Assembly (NCBI GenBank): GCA_030710605.1
Contig: CP092870.1
Location: forward strand, 94,680,941-94,744,940
DNA: 64,000 nt
Direction of reading: 5' to 3'
Source: Cordylochernes scorpioides
Taxonomy: Eukaryota; Arthropoda; Arachnida; Pseudoscorpiones; Chernetidae
A program made the position numbers and the translations under genes. The notes beneath the pieces are model-generated. The model searched no databases and was not told where the DNA came from. It saw nothing but the letters and a program-made list of their open reading frames with translations. Shown here piece by piece: positions 1 through 10,640 of the stretch; position 1 is the first letter of the stretch; each line of letters opens with the position of its first letter.

Positions 1-718
1 TTATTAAAAGGTATCGTTAAAAATGTTTATAATTCTCAAATATATACATGTCGAATCCTGTCGTTGTGTGTGGAATCCAGTCAACTTAAGGGTGTGAGAT
101 CCTGTCAACTCTCGCTATACTGTGTTAACCGAGAGGAATGTGGAGAGTTTTACAGTACCTCTCTGCACCTTGGAAGACCTTTAACAGTTCTCACAGAGTA
201 CAGGCAGTCGTGGTCGAGGCAGAGTGGAAAGCTTGGGAATGTCCATCACAAAAAACGAAGAGACACAATTGTATTAGGTTTCGACAGGATTCGACATACA
301 TATATGCTAAATATTTTCTGATATATGCGAGTGAAGATCAAGACTGAAGGCCGGCCATCCCTTTATACAACGGTGAGACCTACGGAAGAAGCATTTGCAC
401 ATTCCACAGACGAGATTTACGACGCGACTGTGTTGTGTTCGGCTGCTGCGTACTTGGGCGATACGTTCGTCTGCTCCATCCTCAGATTCTTTGGTTCACT
501 CACACACAGCCTTCACACTATAAGTCTCTGCTTGAAACTAAAAAGAAATCGGGGAATAAAAACCTAAATTGTGAAATTCAAGTCTTCGCCCGTCAATTAG
601 TTGGGCCAGGGTTACAATATTTTTGTCGTACACTTGAGAGACATATAGAAATATAATAGAATAACTGTGAATCTAAATTAGCTATCTTGAAGATAGAGGC
701 TGCCTGGTCGGCATTCAG
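1..718. other. No supported gene; unclassified AT-rich sequence
   Basis: Several short open frames of 60-85 codons occur here, but they overlap in different frames and show no domain, signal peptide or codon bias. The last 40 bases carry GATAGAGGCTGCCTGGTCGG, which recurs almost exactly near 45482 directly before a second copy of the foldback element that follows here, so this edge belongs to that repeat family. I see nothing else I can name. Confidence 0.5.
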
Positions 719-892
719 AATTCTTAAAATTAAGAAACACTTCGGTCAGAAGAGGTTTTTATTTTCTCAACGTTTCGACAAAGTCAGGTGCATTTAAAAA
801 GGCAAATGCTTTAATTTTTATTTATCGAACCTTAGAGAAAATAAAAACTTCTTGTGGCCGAGAGGTTTCTTAATTTTTAAGATCTAAACTAG
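719..892. repeat. Foldback MITE, family F1 (diverged copy)
   Basis: The two ends are imperfect inverted repeats: the left arm reads ttcttaaaattaagaaac and the right arm, reversed, reads atcttaaaaattaagaaac, followed in both by a cggcca/cggtca block and a tttttattttct block. The same organisation is found at 45509-45731, and half of it at 58540-58680. On the minus strand the left arm keeps CTGAC, TTTGTC and GAAACGTTGAG, the remains of the hammerhead-like motif that is intact in the other two copies; here most of stem II is deleted. No coding capacity is seen. Confidence 0.7.
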
Positions 893-1258
893 TTATTATC
901 ACATAATATACATTGCTTTTCTCTTCTTTGATCGGCCAAGAAAATTCTGCAGATTTTTAGACTCGGATACCTCCCCATTAGCTAGGCAATTTTGTTTGAC
1001 TTTCATAGAGTGAGAACACTTTATTCCGAAACAGTACTATCAACTTAGGCGGGTATGCAAGTTTTCAGGTCTAACTTAGAAAATAAGTTTCGGTATCGGA
1101 TTAATTTGCATATTCGAAGAGTCAAAACTGACACCTTCCAGACCTATCTCACCTAATACCTACTTCACCCAGTCATGATGGTTGTCTAACAGACACCATA
1201 AAGGGTCACAACTTGATATCCTAATATGATTGAGTGGAAATAAGAAAGAAGAAGAAGA

Positions 1259-1520
1259 GACCTATCTCTATATCGTGACAAGGCCATCCTGGCGTCTGCC
1301 AAGACACACATCTATAGGTACTTCCTCGACGCGGAACTGAGGAGTGTACAAGAAGACCTTGTCTGGAGGAGAACTCTCTCAAGGTGGGGAAGCCTTCCTT
1401 GCTGAAGACATTAGTATATATATTCCCCTACACTTTATATGCCCTTTTACTCTTTTATTTTTCCACCTTTGTAAAATTTGATTTAAAGAATCAATAAAAT
1501 TGTTTAAATTGTAATTGTAT
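1259..1520 (+). pseudogene. 5'-truncated Tx1-like LINE, ORF2 C-terminus and 3' UTR
   Basis: An open segment of 48 codons ends at TGA 1403-1405. Its protein contains ILASAK, IYRYF, ED, a tryptophan, RTL and RWG in the same order and spacing as the last 45 residues of ORF2 of the intact LINE at 10100-10240 (ILASAK, IYRYF, ED, W, RTL, RRG). It is clearly diverged from that copy, so it represents a different LINE lineage. About 115 bases of AT-rich 3' UTR follow, with AATAAA near 1493 and a tail built from AATTGT-like units, resembling the tail of the intact element. The rest of the LINE is missing, as expected from 5' truncation during target-primed reverse transcription. Confidence 0.75.
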
Positions 1521-1995
1521 ATCGTGACTAGAGTTTTATCCAGTTAGGTCAAATATATTCTGGAAATGTCTGCTCTGAACAAACAAACCCATCAACAGTT
1601 TTATTTACATATATATCAGCGGAGGGGTCAAGAGATGAGACCAGAGTTAGATTTCACGTTTGGAAAGCCATCTGCGTCAAATTACACAGACTGCAAACAC
1701 TGACTCATCTAATTCCTCTTCACAAACATCTGATTTACATACATGAGGCCTAAATCTATTTACATATTACAATATTTTCTTAATTTTTCCATATAGATCT
1801 AAGAACGCCCCCCTTGTATTATTCTACGATTTAACGGATCGACAATTTACTCAGGCTCTTTACTTAATTACATATAAGGAATTAGAGCGTCATATGTATA
1901 TGTTAAATGATACCATTTAGCGCACAAAAATATTATATACTATTTTATTACAAATAAAACAACGTTCTCTACTGTCCTTCCTGCTATGAAAAACT
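1521..1995. other. No supported gene
   Basis: AT-rich sequence without a credible reading frame or clear repeat structure. I see nothing I can name. Confidence 0.5.
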
Positions 1996-2024
1996 TTTGG
2001 GAGGGCCTGGCTCATCAATGTTCG
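1996..2024 (-). repeat. Fragment of foldback family F2
   Basis: The string gggagggcctggctcatca matches the inner arm of the foldback family that is complete at 51457-51742. Only this core is recognisable. Confidence 0.5.
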
Positions 2025-2027
2025 TCC

Positions 2028-2195
2028 ACTATTCCTTCCTGATTCCACTACTGAGTGCAAGTAGCCAAATGGGGCTCTGGCACACTTGTAAGTATAAAGG
2101 TCGAACTGCTTGCCACGGGTGTAGGCAGGCGGTGTGCACTTAGAGTAAAAGCAGTCGCCAATGATTATCATGGCTTGTACCACGTGGGCTAAGTA
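2028..2195 (+). repeat. SINE-2 copy, body only (head lost)
   Basis: This is the reverse complement of the body seen at 16318-16590, 24141-24360 and 37262-37560. Shared blocks are the ggctctggcacacttgtaag segment, gtgcacttagagtaaaagc, the near-palindrome around gattatcatggc and the terminal tgtaccacgtg. The tRNA-like head is absent. It is the only copy in the window in plus orientation. Confidence 0.65.
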
Positions 2196-2234
2196 CCTCC
2201 ATCAATTGAGAGTTTCCACTCGGAAGTTGTGTTG

Positions 2235-2620
2235 AACTTGGCCTATGTGTTGCGCTTGTGTTTGCCTGTTATTCTTTTGCGTTATGTTTTGTATGCTATA
2301 CTTGTCCGTTGTGTTGTGCTTGTATGATGTTCTTGTGCGCTGCGTTGTGTATGTATGTTGTTTTTGTGCGTTGTGTTGTCCATATATGATGTTTTTGTGC
2401 GTTGTGTTGTCCATATATGTTGTTTTTGTGCGTTGGGTTTGTATAATGTTTTTGTGCGTTATGTTTTAATGATATACTGGTGCGCTGCGTTGTGCTTGTA
2501 TGATGAATTCTTGTGCGTTGCGTTGTATATGCATGTTGTTTTTATGCGTTGTGTGGTGTTTGTATGATATTCTTGTGCGTTGTGTTTGTATGTTGTTTTT
2601 GTGCGTTGTGTTTGTGTTTG
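2235..2620. repeat. GT-rich degenerate minisatellite, left part
   Basis: Irregular tandem units built from gtgcgttgtgttgt, a tatgatgtt or tatgttgtt block and ttttgtgcg, of roughly 30 bases. Several overlapping frames stay open only because the repeat lacks stops. The array ends exactly where a pogo-like terminus begins (2623), and similar GT-rich sequence resumes after the matching terminus near 11682. Confidence 0.8.
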
Positions 2621-2833
2621 TACAGTCGAACCTCTTTAATTCAACACTCCAAGGGATCTCTCTCTCTCTCTCTCTCTCTCTCAGAGCTTTCGGTTGAATT
2701 AAAGAAAGTGTTGAATTGAAGTTAGATAATTAGCTAATCAAACAAATCGCTAAAATAATATGTATTTTTAAATAGCTTTGTGTAATTAAAAATTACTAAT
2801 ATTATTGAAAACTATTGTACTTTTTATATTTAT

Positions 2834-3595
2834 ACTAGCGGATGTGCCCGGCTTCGCCCGGGTTTTACCCGAGTGAATGTTTGTCTAACGAACATTTGTT
2901 AAAACAATTCTCTATAAACTTATAAAACGTACTCGGCTTCGCCCGGGGTTTTACCCGATTAAAGGTTTGTCTAGCGAACATTTGTTAAAACAATTCTCTA
3001 AAAACTTATAAAAAAAAAAAGATATATTTTGATAATTTGAAACTCGTAAATTTGAATCTCTCGATAAAGTGAACATTTTTTCCCGGTCCCTGTGTGCCGT
3101 GTCATCCTGAATTTTGTCTTTCCTAATTTTCTACATTAGAAAATCATAGTTTTATCTAGTGAACATTTTTTCCTGGTCCCTTGAAAAATACTCGATAAGT
3201 TGAATAAAATCAATATTAATTGGTTCCCTCGGTAATTGGAAGTTAAAGGAATAGTATCTTCGCCTTGGAATTGTATCATTATTCTTGTCTCAAATAAATT
3301 GCCGTGTCATCCTGAGATAATCTTACTTTTGATAAATAATATTTAAGATAACAAACTTAGTGATAAGAAAACTTGTTATCATCGTCACAATGGGGGCGCT
3401 GCTTGCGAGTTAAATCTACAAATCTGCAAATAACTCTAAGGATATTCAAGATATTCATGAAATTATTATTCAAAAACCTTCCCGGTGATATACCTAATAA
3501 TATCCCAAAATTTCACGGCGATTGGATGTATGGTTTTTGAATCTAAAGAGTACAGACAGACAGACATTCAATTTTATATATATAGATTTACTCTT
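2834..3595 (+). repeat. CTAGCGGA-type repeat, copy A
   Basis: Begins with ctagcggatgtgcccggctt, an arthropod-typical repeat head, and runs through cccggtccc blocks to a conserved 3' part (gcgctgcttgcgagttaaa, then cggcgattggatgtatgg) that ends in a cagacagacattcaatttta and tatata tail. A segment of about 80 bases at the head is duplicated (2845-2925 and 2930-3010). The second copy (3970-10385) has the same head and tail. I infer an RTE-like non-LTR or non-autonomous derivative; no reverse transcriptase frame is present, so the class is uncertain. Confidence 0.65.
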
Positions 3596-3968
3596 CATTG
3601 TTGGCTTTTTATCTTACATTCATTCTTCATTGTTGGCTTTTTATATTACATTTACTATTCATTGTTGGCTTTTTATCTTACATTCACTCTTCATTGTTGG
3701 CTTTTCATCTTACATTCATTCTTCATTGTTGGCTTTTTATATTACATTCACTCTTCATTGTTGGCATTTTATCTTACATTCATTCTTCATTGTTGGCTTT
3801 TTATATTACATTTACTCTTCATTGTTGGCTTTTTATCTTACATTCACTCTTCATTGTTGGCTTTTTATATTATATTTACTCTTCATTGTTGGCTTTTTAT
3901 CTTACATTTATTCTTCATTGTTGGCTTTTTATCTTACATTCACTCTTCATTGTTGGCTTTTTATATTA
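3596..3968. repeat. 32-bp minisatellite, left block
   Basis: About twelve units of ttcattgttggctttttatc plus ttacattcactc, 32 bases each. Because 32 is not a multiple of three, the same peptide repeat appears in all three forward frames, so the open frames of 150-200 codons here are repeat artefacts. The same array resumes at 10386, after the second CTAGCGGA copy. Confidence 0.95.
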
Positions 3969-5264
3969 TACTAGCGGACGTACCCGGCTTCGCCCGAGGT
4001 TTTACCCGAGTAAAGGTTTGTCTAACGAACATTTGCCCGTGTTTTACCCGAGTAAAGGTTTGTCTAACGAATCTCTCGATAAAGTGAACATTTTTTCCCG
4101 GTCCCTTGAAAAATACTCGATAAGTTGAATAAATTCAATATTAATCAGTACCCGAGTAAAGGTCTGTCTAACGAACATTTGTTAAAACAATTCTCTATAG
4201 ACTTATAAAAAGAAATAGATATATTTTGATAATTTGAAACTGATAAAGTGATCATTTTTTCCCGGTCCCTGTGTGCCGTGTCATTCTGAATTTTGTCTTT
4301 CCTAATTTTCTACATTACAAAATCATCGTTTTATCTAGTGAACATTTTTTCCCGGTCCCTTGAAAAATACTCGATAAGGTTGAATAAATTCATGGTCGTT
4401 TATGGAAGATGGACGAAGTTCCCGGAGGTCATCTTGGGCAAGCTCCCGCGAGGCTTTTTTTCTTGTCTACTTGGCATAGCTGTGTCACCAACTCTGCCCT
4501 GATTGGTCGGTGGGTACTTTGACTGTCGGCCGGCGGGCGGGCGAATCCATTCTCGCACGGGGTCTGCCCCACTCCAAACTTTTGGCAAAGCACTTTCTAA
4601 TTAAAGATTATTGTTTTAAATAATCTTTAAAAACAAAAAGTATAATAATTGAACGATAGGAAATTATAGTAAATAATTATACTAAACTAAATGATGTAAA
4701 AATAATTATACATGAAATTTGAAATAAGTTTTAGAAAAGTTATCGTTAAGTCCACGGGAAAAGATGTAGCCAAAACAAATAGGTTTTTAACAGTGACACG
4801 TGAGCACCCGCCTCGAGACGCGCTCCTCTCTCCTAACATTACTCCCCCTCTTGAAAAAGCCTATCTCCGTCTCAATGGTGGCGCTGCTTGCGAGTTAAAG
4901 CTACAAATCTGCAAATAACTCTAAGGATATTAAAGATATTCAAGATATTATTTTTCGTAAACCTTTCCGGAGATACACCTAATAATATCCCAATATTTCA
5001 CGGCGATTGGATGTATGGTTTTCGAATCCATAGAGGACACACAGACACACACACACACTCGAGTGTGCGGCCACGCTTTTGCGGGCTCCGCCATTTTCGC
5101 CTCTGGAGTGTGTGTAAAAGGCGCTTACCATCACGAGTTTGGTACCAGAAGAACCCTCTCGATCCGCTGAACAAGTGCCTGAAAGGCCCAGCACTGGATC
5201 TCAACCAGGCGAGGAGTTATCGCCGAAAAAAGGAATCATAGAGAATTCTTCTCTAGAATTTTCC

Positions 5265-6776
5265 ATGGAATATCGAACACATGCAAGCCCGCCGGCGCGC
5301 GAGGTGCTTGGAACGCTGGCTGCCGCGCGGGGTGACGTCACGGCGCCGCCGACTGCTGCTTCTTCCAGCGAGAATTTAGCCGACCCGGCCTCGCTCAACT
5401 GGGCCGACAGCGAGATGGCGGAGGTCGACGCCAACGACGACTACACCGTTGTGAAGAGCAAGAAAAGGCGCCTCTCTTCAACACCTGAGCACGCCGCAAA
5501 GCAGGCAAGCAGGCCTGCTGAGAAACGCGGCCCCCAGCAGCAGAAGCGGACAACAGGGCCGAGGTCAATGCCGCCCCAGGAAATCAAGGCGACGCGCGCC
5601 AACATCGCCGACGCCAGGGCGAGGCAGGCCTCTACCAACCATGAGAATTACGTCTTCGTGGAGCTGTGCCCAGACATCCCGGACTACTCCTACCTCAAGG
5701 CCATGAGCACGCTACTCGGGGGGCCAAAGAGCATCACGCAGTTCCATCGAATGAACGGCCACTTCATCGTGGGTCTTGCGGACAAGGAACTTGCGAACCG
5801 TCTGGTCGCGGACGGCCTGGAAATCGAGGGTACGTCCCTCAGGGTCTTCCCCTTCCGCAAAAGGGCGGAGCGCATAATCGTGGCCAACCTGCCCGGCTTT
5901 GTTGAGGACAGCACCATCGCGACTGCCCTGGGCCAATTTGGGAACGTCACCTCCATCGCCCCATCCTGGTCAAAATGGGCGAGTTCACTTTCACCGACGG
6001 CCGCCGGGAGGCGTTCATCCTGCTCCGCGAGGGCGTAAGGCTGGAGACGCTGCCCACCCGTCTGACCATCCACTCCAAGGGAGACACCCTGTCGGCCTTC
6101 CTCTCCTTTGGAATTAAGTGTTCCAAATGCGGTAAACAGGGCCACCGCAGAGTCAACTGCCCAGCGCTCGCCAGGCAAGGGAACGGCAGCCCCAGGCAAG
6201 CAGCGTCTCCCACCGACACAAGGCCCCCCCCTCCCTCCTCCTCAGCGACCAAGGAAGCCGGCACCTGCGCCCGCAACACCGGCGTCCCCTGTCCAACCGG
6301 CGAAGACTTCGGCCGAGGCTCAGGCGATCCCCTCGGCACACCAGCCTGCCGAACAGATGGATCTCACCCACCCCGCCCCTGCTGCCCACCCTGCTCCCCT
6401 GGCTGCCCTGCGGCCCCCCGAGCCTCGCATCCCTCCGCTCGACCAGGAGATGTCGGTGGAGAAGCTGTCCTCACCTCCCGCCACACCTGCCCGGGGAAAG
6501 GCCGCACTCGAACAGCTGCTGGAGCACCTCGAGAAGTCCCCCAACCCCTCCATCGACTGGGACAAGCTGCCCGACCTGAACTGCGAGGAGGCTCAGAAGC
6601 TCCTCACCTCTGAGACCACCATGAAGAAGCGAGCGCCCACGCTGACCGTGGCACAGGTCGCCGCCCTCAACAATTTGCACGATACCATCAAGGCCTTGTG
6701 CCCAGACTCCAACTCCACAATCCGCAAAACCCTCCAGAAGACCAGGAAGGTGCTGCGTGAAGGACGGCCCCAATGA
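5265..6776 (+). pseudogene. LINE ORF1: RRM-like, zinc-knuckle nucleic-acid-binding protein (two frame disruptions)
   Basis: ORF1 proteins of Tx1 and L1 elements bind the element RNA in a ribonucleoprotein particle. The first in-frame ATG is at 5265; the longer frame upstream lacks one. The N-terminus is acidic then basic (KSKKRR, KRGPQQQKR), suggesting a nuclear signal. Residues of about 125-230 look like one or two RRM-type folds (NYVFVELC, GHFIVGL, RIIVANLPGF). A CCHC knuckle, CSKCGKQGHRRVNC, is encoded near 6119-6160, followed by a proline-rich stretch and a basic C-terminus. The frame changes near 5960 (cgccccatcc) and again near 6225-6235 in a C run, then returns to the first frame until TGA 6774-6776. 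The shifts could be decay or sequencing error in homopolymers. Confidence 0.8.
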
Positions 6777-9700
6777 GTTACCGCGTCGCCACCATCAACG
6801 CGCGAGGGCTCGCCACTCGGGGGAGGAGCCTTGCCCTTTGTCATCTCCTCAGGCAACATCACGTGGACATCGCGTTTGTCCAGGAGACAAACGCATTTCA
6901 TCTGGGCAGCGGCCAAGACCTCTGCCTCGGCTACGGCGCTGTTGTGTTGGCCCATCCCGTAGCCATCTCGGGATCCGGACTCGCCTGCGTCTTCGGACCA
7001 GGCGTAGCCGTGCTACAACAGCGTATCCTGTGGCCGGGCCACATCGCCTTGGCAACAATAAATGTCCACGGCGAGGAAATGACGGCCATCGCCGTTCATC
7101 TGGCGCATGAACCCCGGGAGAAAAACCAACAACTGGAGCTCCTGGCGGCGACAGCGGCACAGGAAGAGGAGGGGGCCTGCTGGATCATCGGCGACTTTAA
7201 TATCAGGGATCGGGGCCCCTCATCATCATCATCATCGGATGCCCTCGCCGCTCTTCTGGACCTAGCCGCGCTGGTCGACGTGGCCACCCAGTTCGACGCC
7301 GCCCACCTGCCCACCAGAGTCTCCATGCACGGCGACCAAGTCGAATCCAACCGCCTGGACCGGATCCTCGTCCCTGCTGGAGTCCTGGATCGCGTGTCCA
7401 TCTACGCGACCAGCCACTACCACCTCTCGGACCACCGCCTCGTGCTGCTCCAGGTGGGCCCGCCCACCACCGCCGTCTCCCCCCCCCCACCCAGCCCCGC
7501 TTGGCCGCGATGCTCCGCTCGGGCCTCGTTCTCGAACATCTGGCTGGTTACATCCGGGAGCTCGAGGAAGACACGGCGCACGATGACGACGACGGGACCT
7601 TCTGGGATAGGTGGACCTCCATCAAGGCGGGGCTGCTGGCGGAGGCCAGATCCCTGCACGACCCACGCAACGCTGCCAACGACAGCTACGTCTACAGGGC
7701 GAGACGTTACATCGCGGCGCAGCTCGAGGCCTCCTCCATCCGGGCCGACTACCCATCGCTGCCGGACCTAGCACGCGCCATCCGCCTCCGACGCCCGGTC
7801 AGCGTCATCAGGGACGAGCAGGATAACATCATCGAGGGCCCCGAGCTTCGGCGGAGGGCATTCGCGACCTTCCAGCCCCGCTTCGCCCGTCCCACCAGCG
7901 ATCCAGCTGCGGGAGCTGCCTTCATCGCCAGCAGCGCGCCCACCACCACCCGCGAGCTGAGTGAGGAGGACCCGCTTCACCGGCCGGACATCAGCCCCAG
8001 CGAGATCGCCAACGCTATCGAGCACCTCCCTCGCGGAAAGGCCCCCGGCTGGGATGGCTTGCCGTGCGAGCTCCTCGTCGCCTTCAGCGAGGACTTCTTC
8101 GCGGAAGCTCTGGCCCGGGTGTTCGCAGCATCACGGCTCCGCGGTGCCCTGCCTCCGTCGACGCGGCGCAGCTCCATCTGCCTCGTGCCCAAGGCCCGCG
8201 GAGGTCGCGACCTTGATGGCTACAGGCCCGTCGCGCTGCCCTCGGCCGACTACAGGGTCCTGGCCGCCATCCTTCACCGGCGCCTCAAGCCCCACCTGCG
8301 GACCCTTGTGCCGGAATGCCAGACCTACGCCGTCCCCGGGAGGTCCCCGTCATGGAACAGCGCCATGGTGACGGACGCCATCGAGGAGGCCACCGCCCTG
8401 TGCTCGCCGCTGGCCGTCATGGGCGTCGACCTAGAGTCCGCCTTTGACTCATTGGACCGCGGCTTCCTGGAGTCCCTGCTAACATCCCTCCGCCTCCCGC
8501 CGGCCTTCATGGCCTGGATTAACATCCTCTACGCCGGGGCGGACGCCACCATCCGGGTCGGAGGCTTTCATACAACAGCCTTCCCCCTTCTCAACGGCCT
8601 CAGGCAGGGTTGCGCCGTAAGCGCCGCACTCTTCAGCATCGCCACGGGGCCGCTGCTACGTCGCCTGGAGTTGACCCTCGGCGTGGGCAATGTCATCGCC
8701 TACGCCGACGACATCGTCCTCCTATTCCATCGCGACGGAGACTTCGAGCGGGTGGCGACCGTTTTCGAAGATTACAGGCAGGCCTCCGGAATCGGCGTGA
8801 ACCTCCGGAAGAGCGCTGGCCTCTGGTGCGGCGCCTGGCGCAACCGCGGCGACTCCCCTCTCGGCGCCTCCTGGTCGACCACCTCCATCAGGGTCCTCGG
8901 GCTCGACATCGCCCCCAGGAGCACCGTCATCCAACGGGAGCAGCATCTCCTGGCCCTCCTGGAGACTGCATGCCGCAAATGGACGCCCTTCACCCGCGGC
9001 CTCTCCCTCGTCGGGCGAGCAAGAGCGGCGAACACGCTGGTGGGGTCTGTCATCCAGCACCACCTGCATGGATACCTTCCATCACCCCCGACCATCGCCA
9101 AGCTGCAGGCCCGACTGGCGAGGTTCGTCTGGGGACAAGACCACACGGCGTGGCTTCCCGCCAATGTCATGGCGAGGCCAGTTGCCATCGGAGGCCTCGG
9201 CCTCCTCGACCTCGCGACCCAACTCCAGCTCGCCTGCCTCAAGGGGGTGCAGGTCGCGCTCCGCGGGGGCAGAAATGCCTTCAGCTGGCTGGTCGGCGGC
9301 AACAGCGGGGAAGCCTGGATCCACCCTCCACCGGACGGCACCCGTCTCCAGCCCCGCCGTCTACGGCTGCTGAAGCTGTGGGAGGAGGCCTCCAACATCC
9401 TGGGCCTCAACCACCGGGCGGTCCCCACTGCTCAGCTGCTGGACCTCCCCATCATCGGCGGCTGCCGGTTCCTCCGCCCTCCCGACCTCCTGGTCCCTGC
9501 CCGCTGGCGCGGAGCCCGAGTCCGGGATCTCATCGTGGAGGAAAATCTCATCGCCCGCCCAACGCGCTCGGCCCTGGCTGACGCCGCGACCCTGGGCGCC
9601 TTCTGCCGGAGGCTGACCTCCGAGAACACCGTGGGCTTCGGGGCGGAGTCTACGCCCTCATCTAGCTCCTTAGCTACGGCCGTGGTGCTGCGGGGGACGG

Positions 9701-10242
9701 CTACGCCGTTCCTCAACGGCCTCACGACCCGCTCAGCCCGACGGGCCCTGGATCGCCCGCGCCTCGCCGCCACGCCCATCTCCAGATTCCTGGCGAGATG
9801 GACGCCCACCATCAATCCACCATCCAGGATCGACTGGGCCTCACTGCGGCGTTGCGCCTACTCGGGCCACGAGGCTGACGCGGCCCTCAAGTTGGCCCTC
9901 CACGCCCTGCCCCATCCGGCCCATCCTGCCTCGGTCGGCCCCTCCTGTCCTGCCTGCGGGTCCATCGACCGCTCCCTCGGCCACCGTTACTGGTGCTGCC
10001 GTTCCATCAGGCCTCTCATCAGAGAGGCCTTCAACATCATAGGGCGGCCCCCTGACCTGCAGGCTTGGATCTTCGGTGGGTCCAGCCTTGAGGACGACGT
10101 CCTTTCCATCCTGGCGTCGGCAAAGTTGCGAATTTATCGTTACTTTGTCCAGGTTGGGCTCGGAGAAGCGGTGGAGGACCCGCTCATCGCCTGGTCCAGG
10201 ACCCTCCAGCGCCGAGGTCTCCTACCTTTGTCCCTCTTGTAA
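6773..10242 (+). pseudogene. LINE ORF2: apurinic-type endonuclease and reverse transcriptase (one frame disruption)
   Basis: ORF2 carries out target-primed reverse transcription. It starts at ATG 6773, overlapping the ORF1 stop. The endonuclease shows INARG, FVQET, GDFN, NRLDRI and SDHR (about residues 7-220). A run of ten C at 7479-7488 shifts the frame; the remaining 900 or so codons follow in another frame. There the RT has GKAPGWDG, GYRPVALPSADYR, DLESAFDSLD, LRQGC and the catalytic YADD (AYADDIVLL near 8698-8725). The C-terminal region has a zinc-finger-like CPACG with downstream GH and CC near 9946-9999. QTYAVPGR and the KSAGLWCGAW segment support the Tx1 group over R1. One base change in the C run would restore a frame of about 1150 residues, so the copy is recent or mis-sequenced. 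Confidence 0.88.
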
Positions 10243-10385
10243 ATTTGTTTCATTTATGTATATATTTAATCTCATGTGAGATGTAACATTGTCCAAGATG
10301 ACAATAAATAATTTTTAATTGTCAAAAAATTGTCACACACACACAGACACACACACAGACATTCAATTTTATATATATATAGATT

Positions 10386-10640
10386 TACTCTTCATTGTTG
10401 GCTTTTTATCTTACATTCACTCTTCATTGTTGGCTTTTTATCTTACATTCATTTTTCATTGTTGGCTTTTTATATTACATTCACTCTTTATTGTTGGCTT
10501 TTTATCTTACATTCATTCTTCATTGTTGGCTTTTTATATTGCATTTACTCTTCATTGTTGGCTTTTTATATTGCATTTACTCTTCATTGTTGGCTTTTTA
10601 TCTTACATTCACTCTTCATTGTTAGCTTTTTATATTATAT
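10386..10640. repeat. 32-bp minisatellite, right block
   Basis: Eight or so units of the same 32-base sequence as at 3596-3968, again open in all frames. It follows the tail of CTAGCGGA copy B with the same junction, agatttactcttcattgttg, that joins copy A to the left block. Confidence 0.93.

Larger units (their letters stand above)
5059..10334 (+). mobile_element. Tx1-like non-LTR retrotransposon inserted in an (AC)n tract
   Basis: A GC-rich element of about 5.3 kb in AT-rich surroundings, starting directly after cagacacacacacacac and ending directly before acacacacacagacacac. It has a 5' UTR, ORF1, ORF2 overlapping by the bases ATGA, and a 3' UTR with AATAAA near 10304 and a tail of two aattgtc-type units. 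The RT domain has QTYAVPGR and NGLRQGC hallmarks of the Tx1 group of the L1 superfamily. Some Tx1-group elements are known to target microsatellites and RNA genes. The 5' UTR includes GCCATTTT, a YY1-like core. Three single-base frame disruptions, two of them in C runs, prevent uninterrupted translation as given. Confidence 0.9.
3970..10385 (+). repeat. CTAGCGGA-type repeat, copy B, split by a LINE
   Basis: The head (ctagcggacgtacccggctt) starts directly after the left minisatellite block. Internal blocks (gtgaacattttttcccggtc, the gcgctgcttgcgagttaaag segment, cggcgattggatgtatgg) match copy A in order. The LINE at 5059-10334 interrupts its AC-rich 3' portion; the tail resumes as acagacattcaattttatat before the right minisatellite block. 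Confidence 0.65.

Noticed and set aside
3485..4128. Open frames of 150-200 codons in all three forward frames
   Set aside because: They are produced by the 32-bp minisatellite, whose unit length is not divisible by three; the same peptide appears in each frame.
5690..9815. Many minus-strand and alternate-frame ORFs of 65-218 codons
   Set aside because: They are shadows of the GC-rich LINE ORF1 and ORF2.
5059..10334. R1-clade assignment of the LINE
   Set aside because: AC-tract insertion suggested Waldo or Mino, but the QTYAVPGR, PSADYR and KSAGLWCGAW blocks fit the Tx1 group better.
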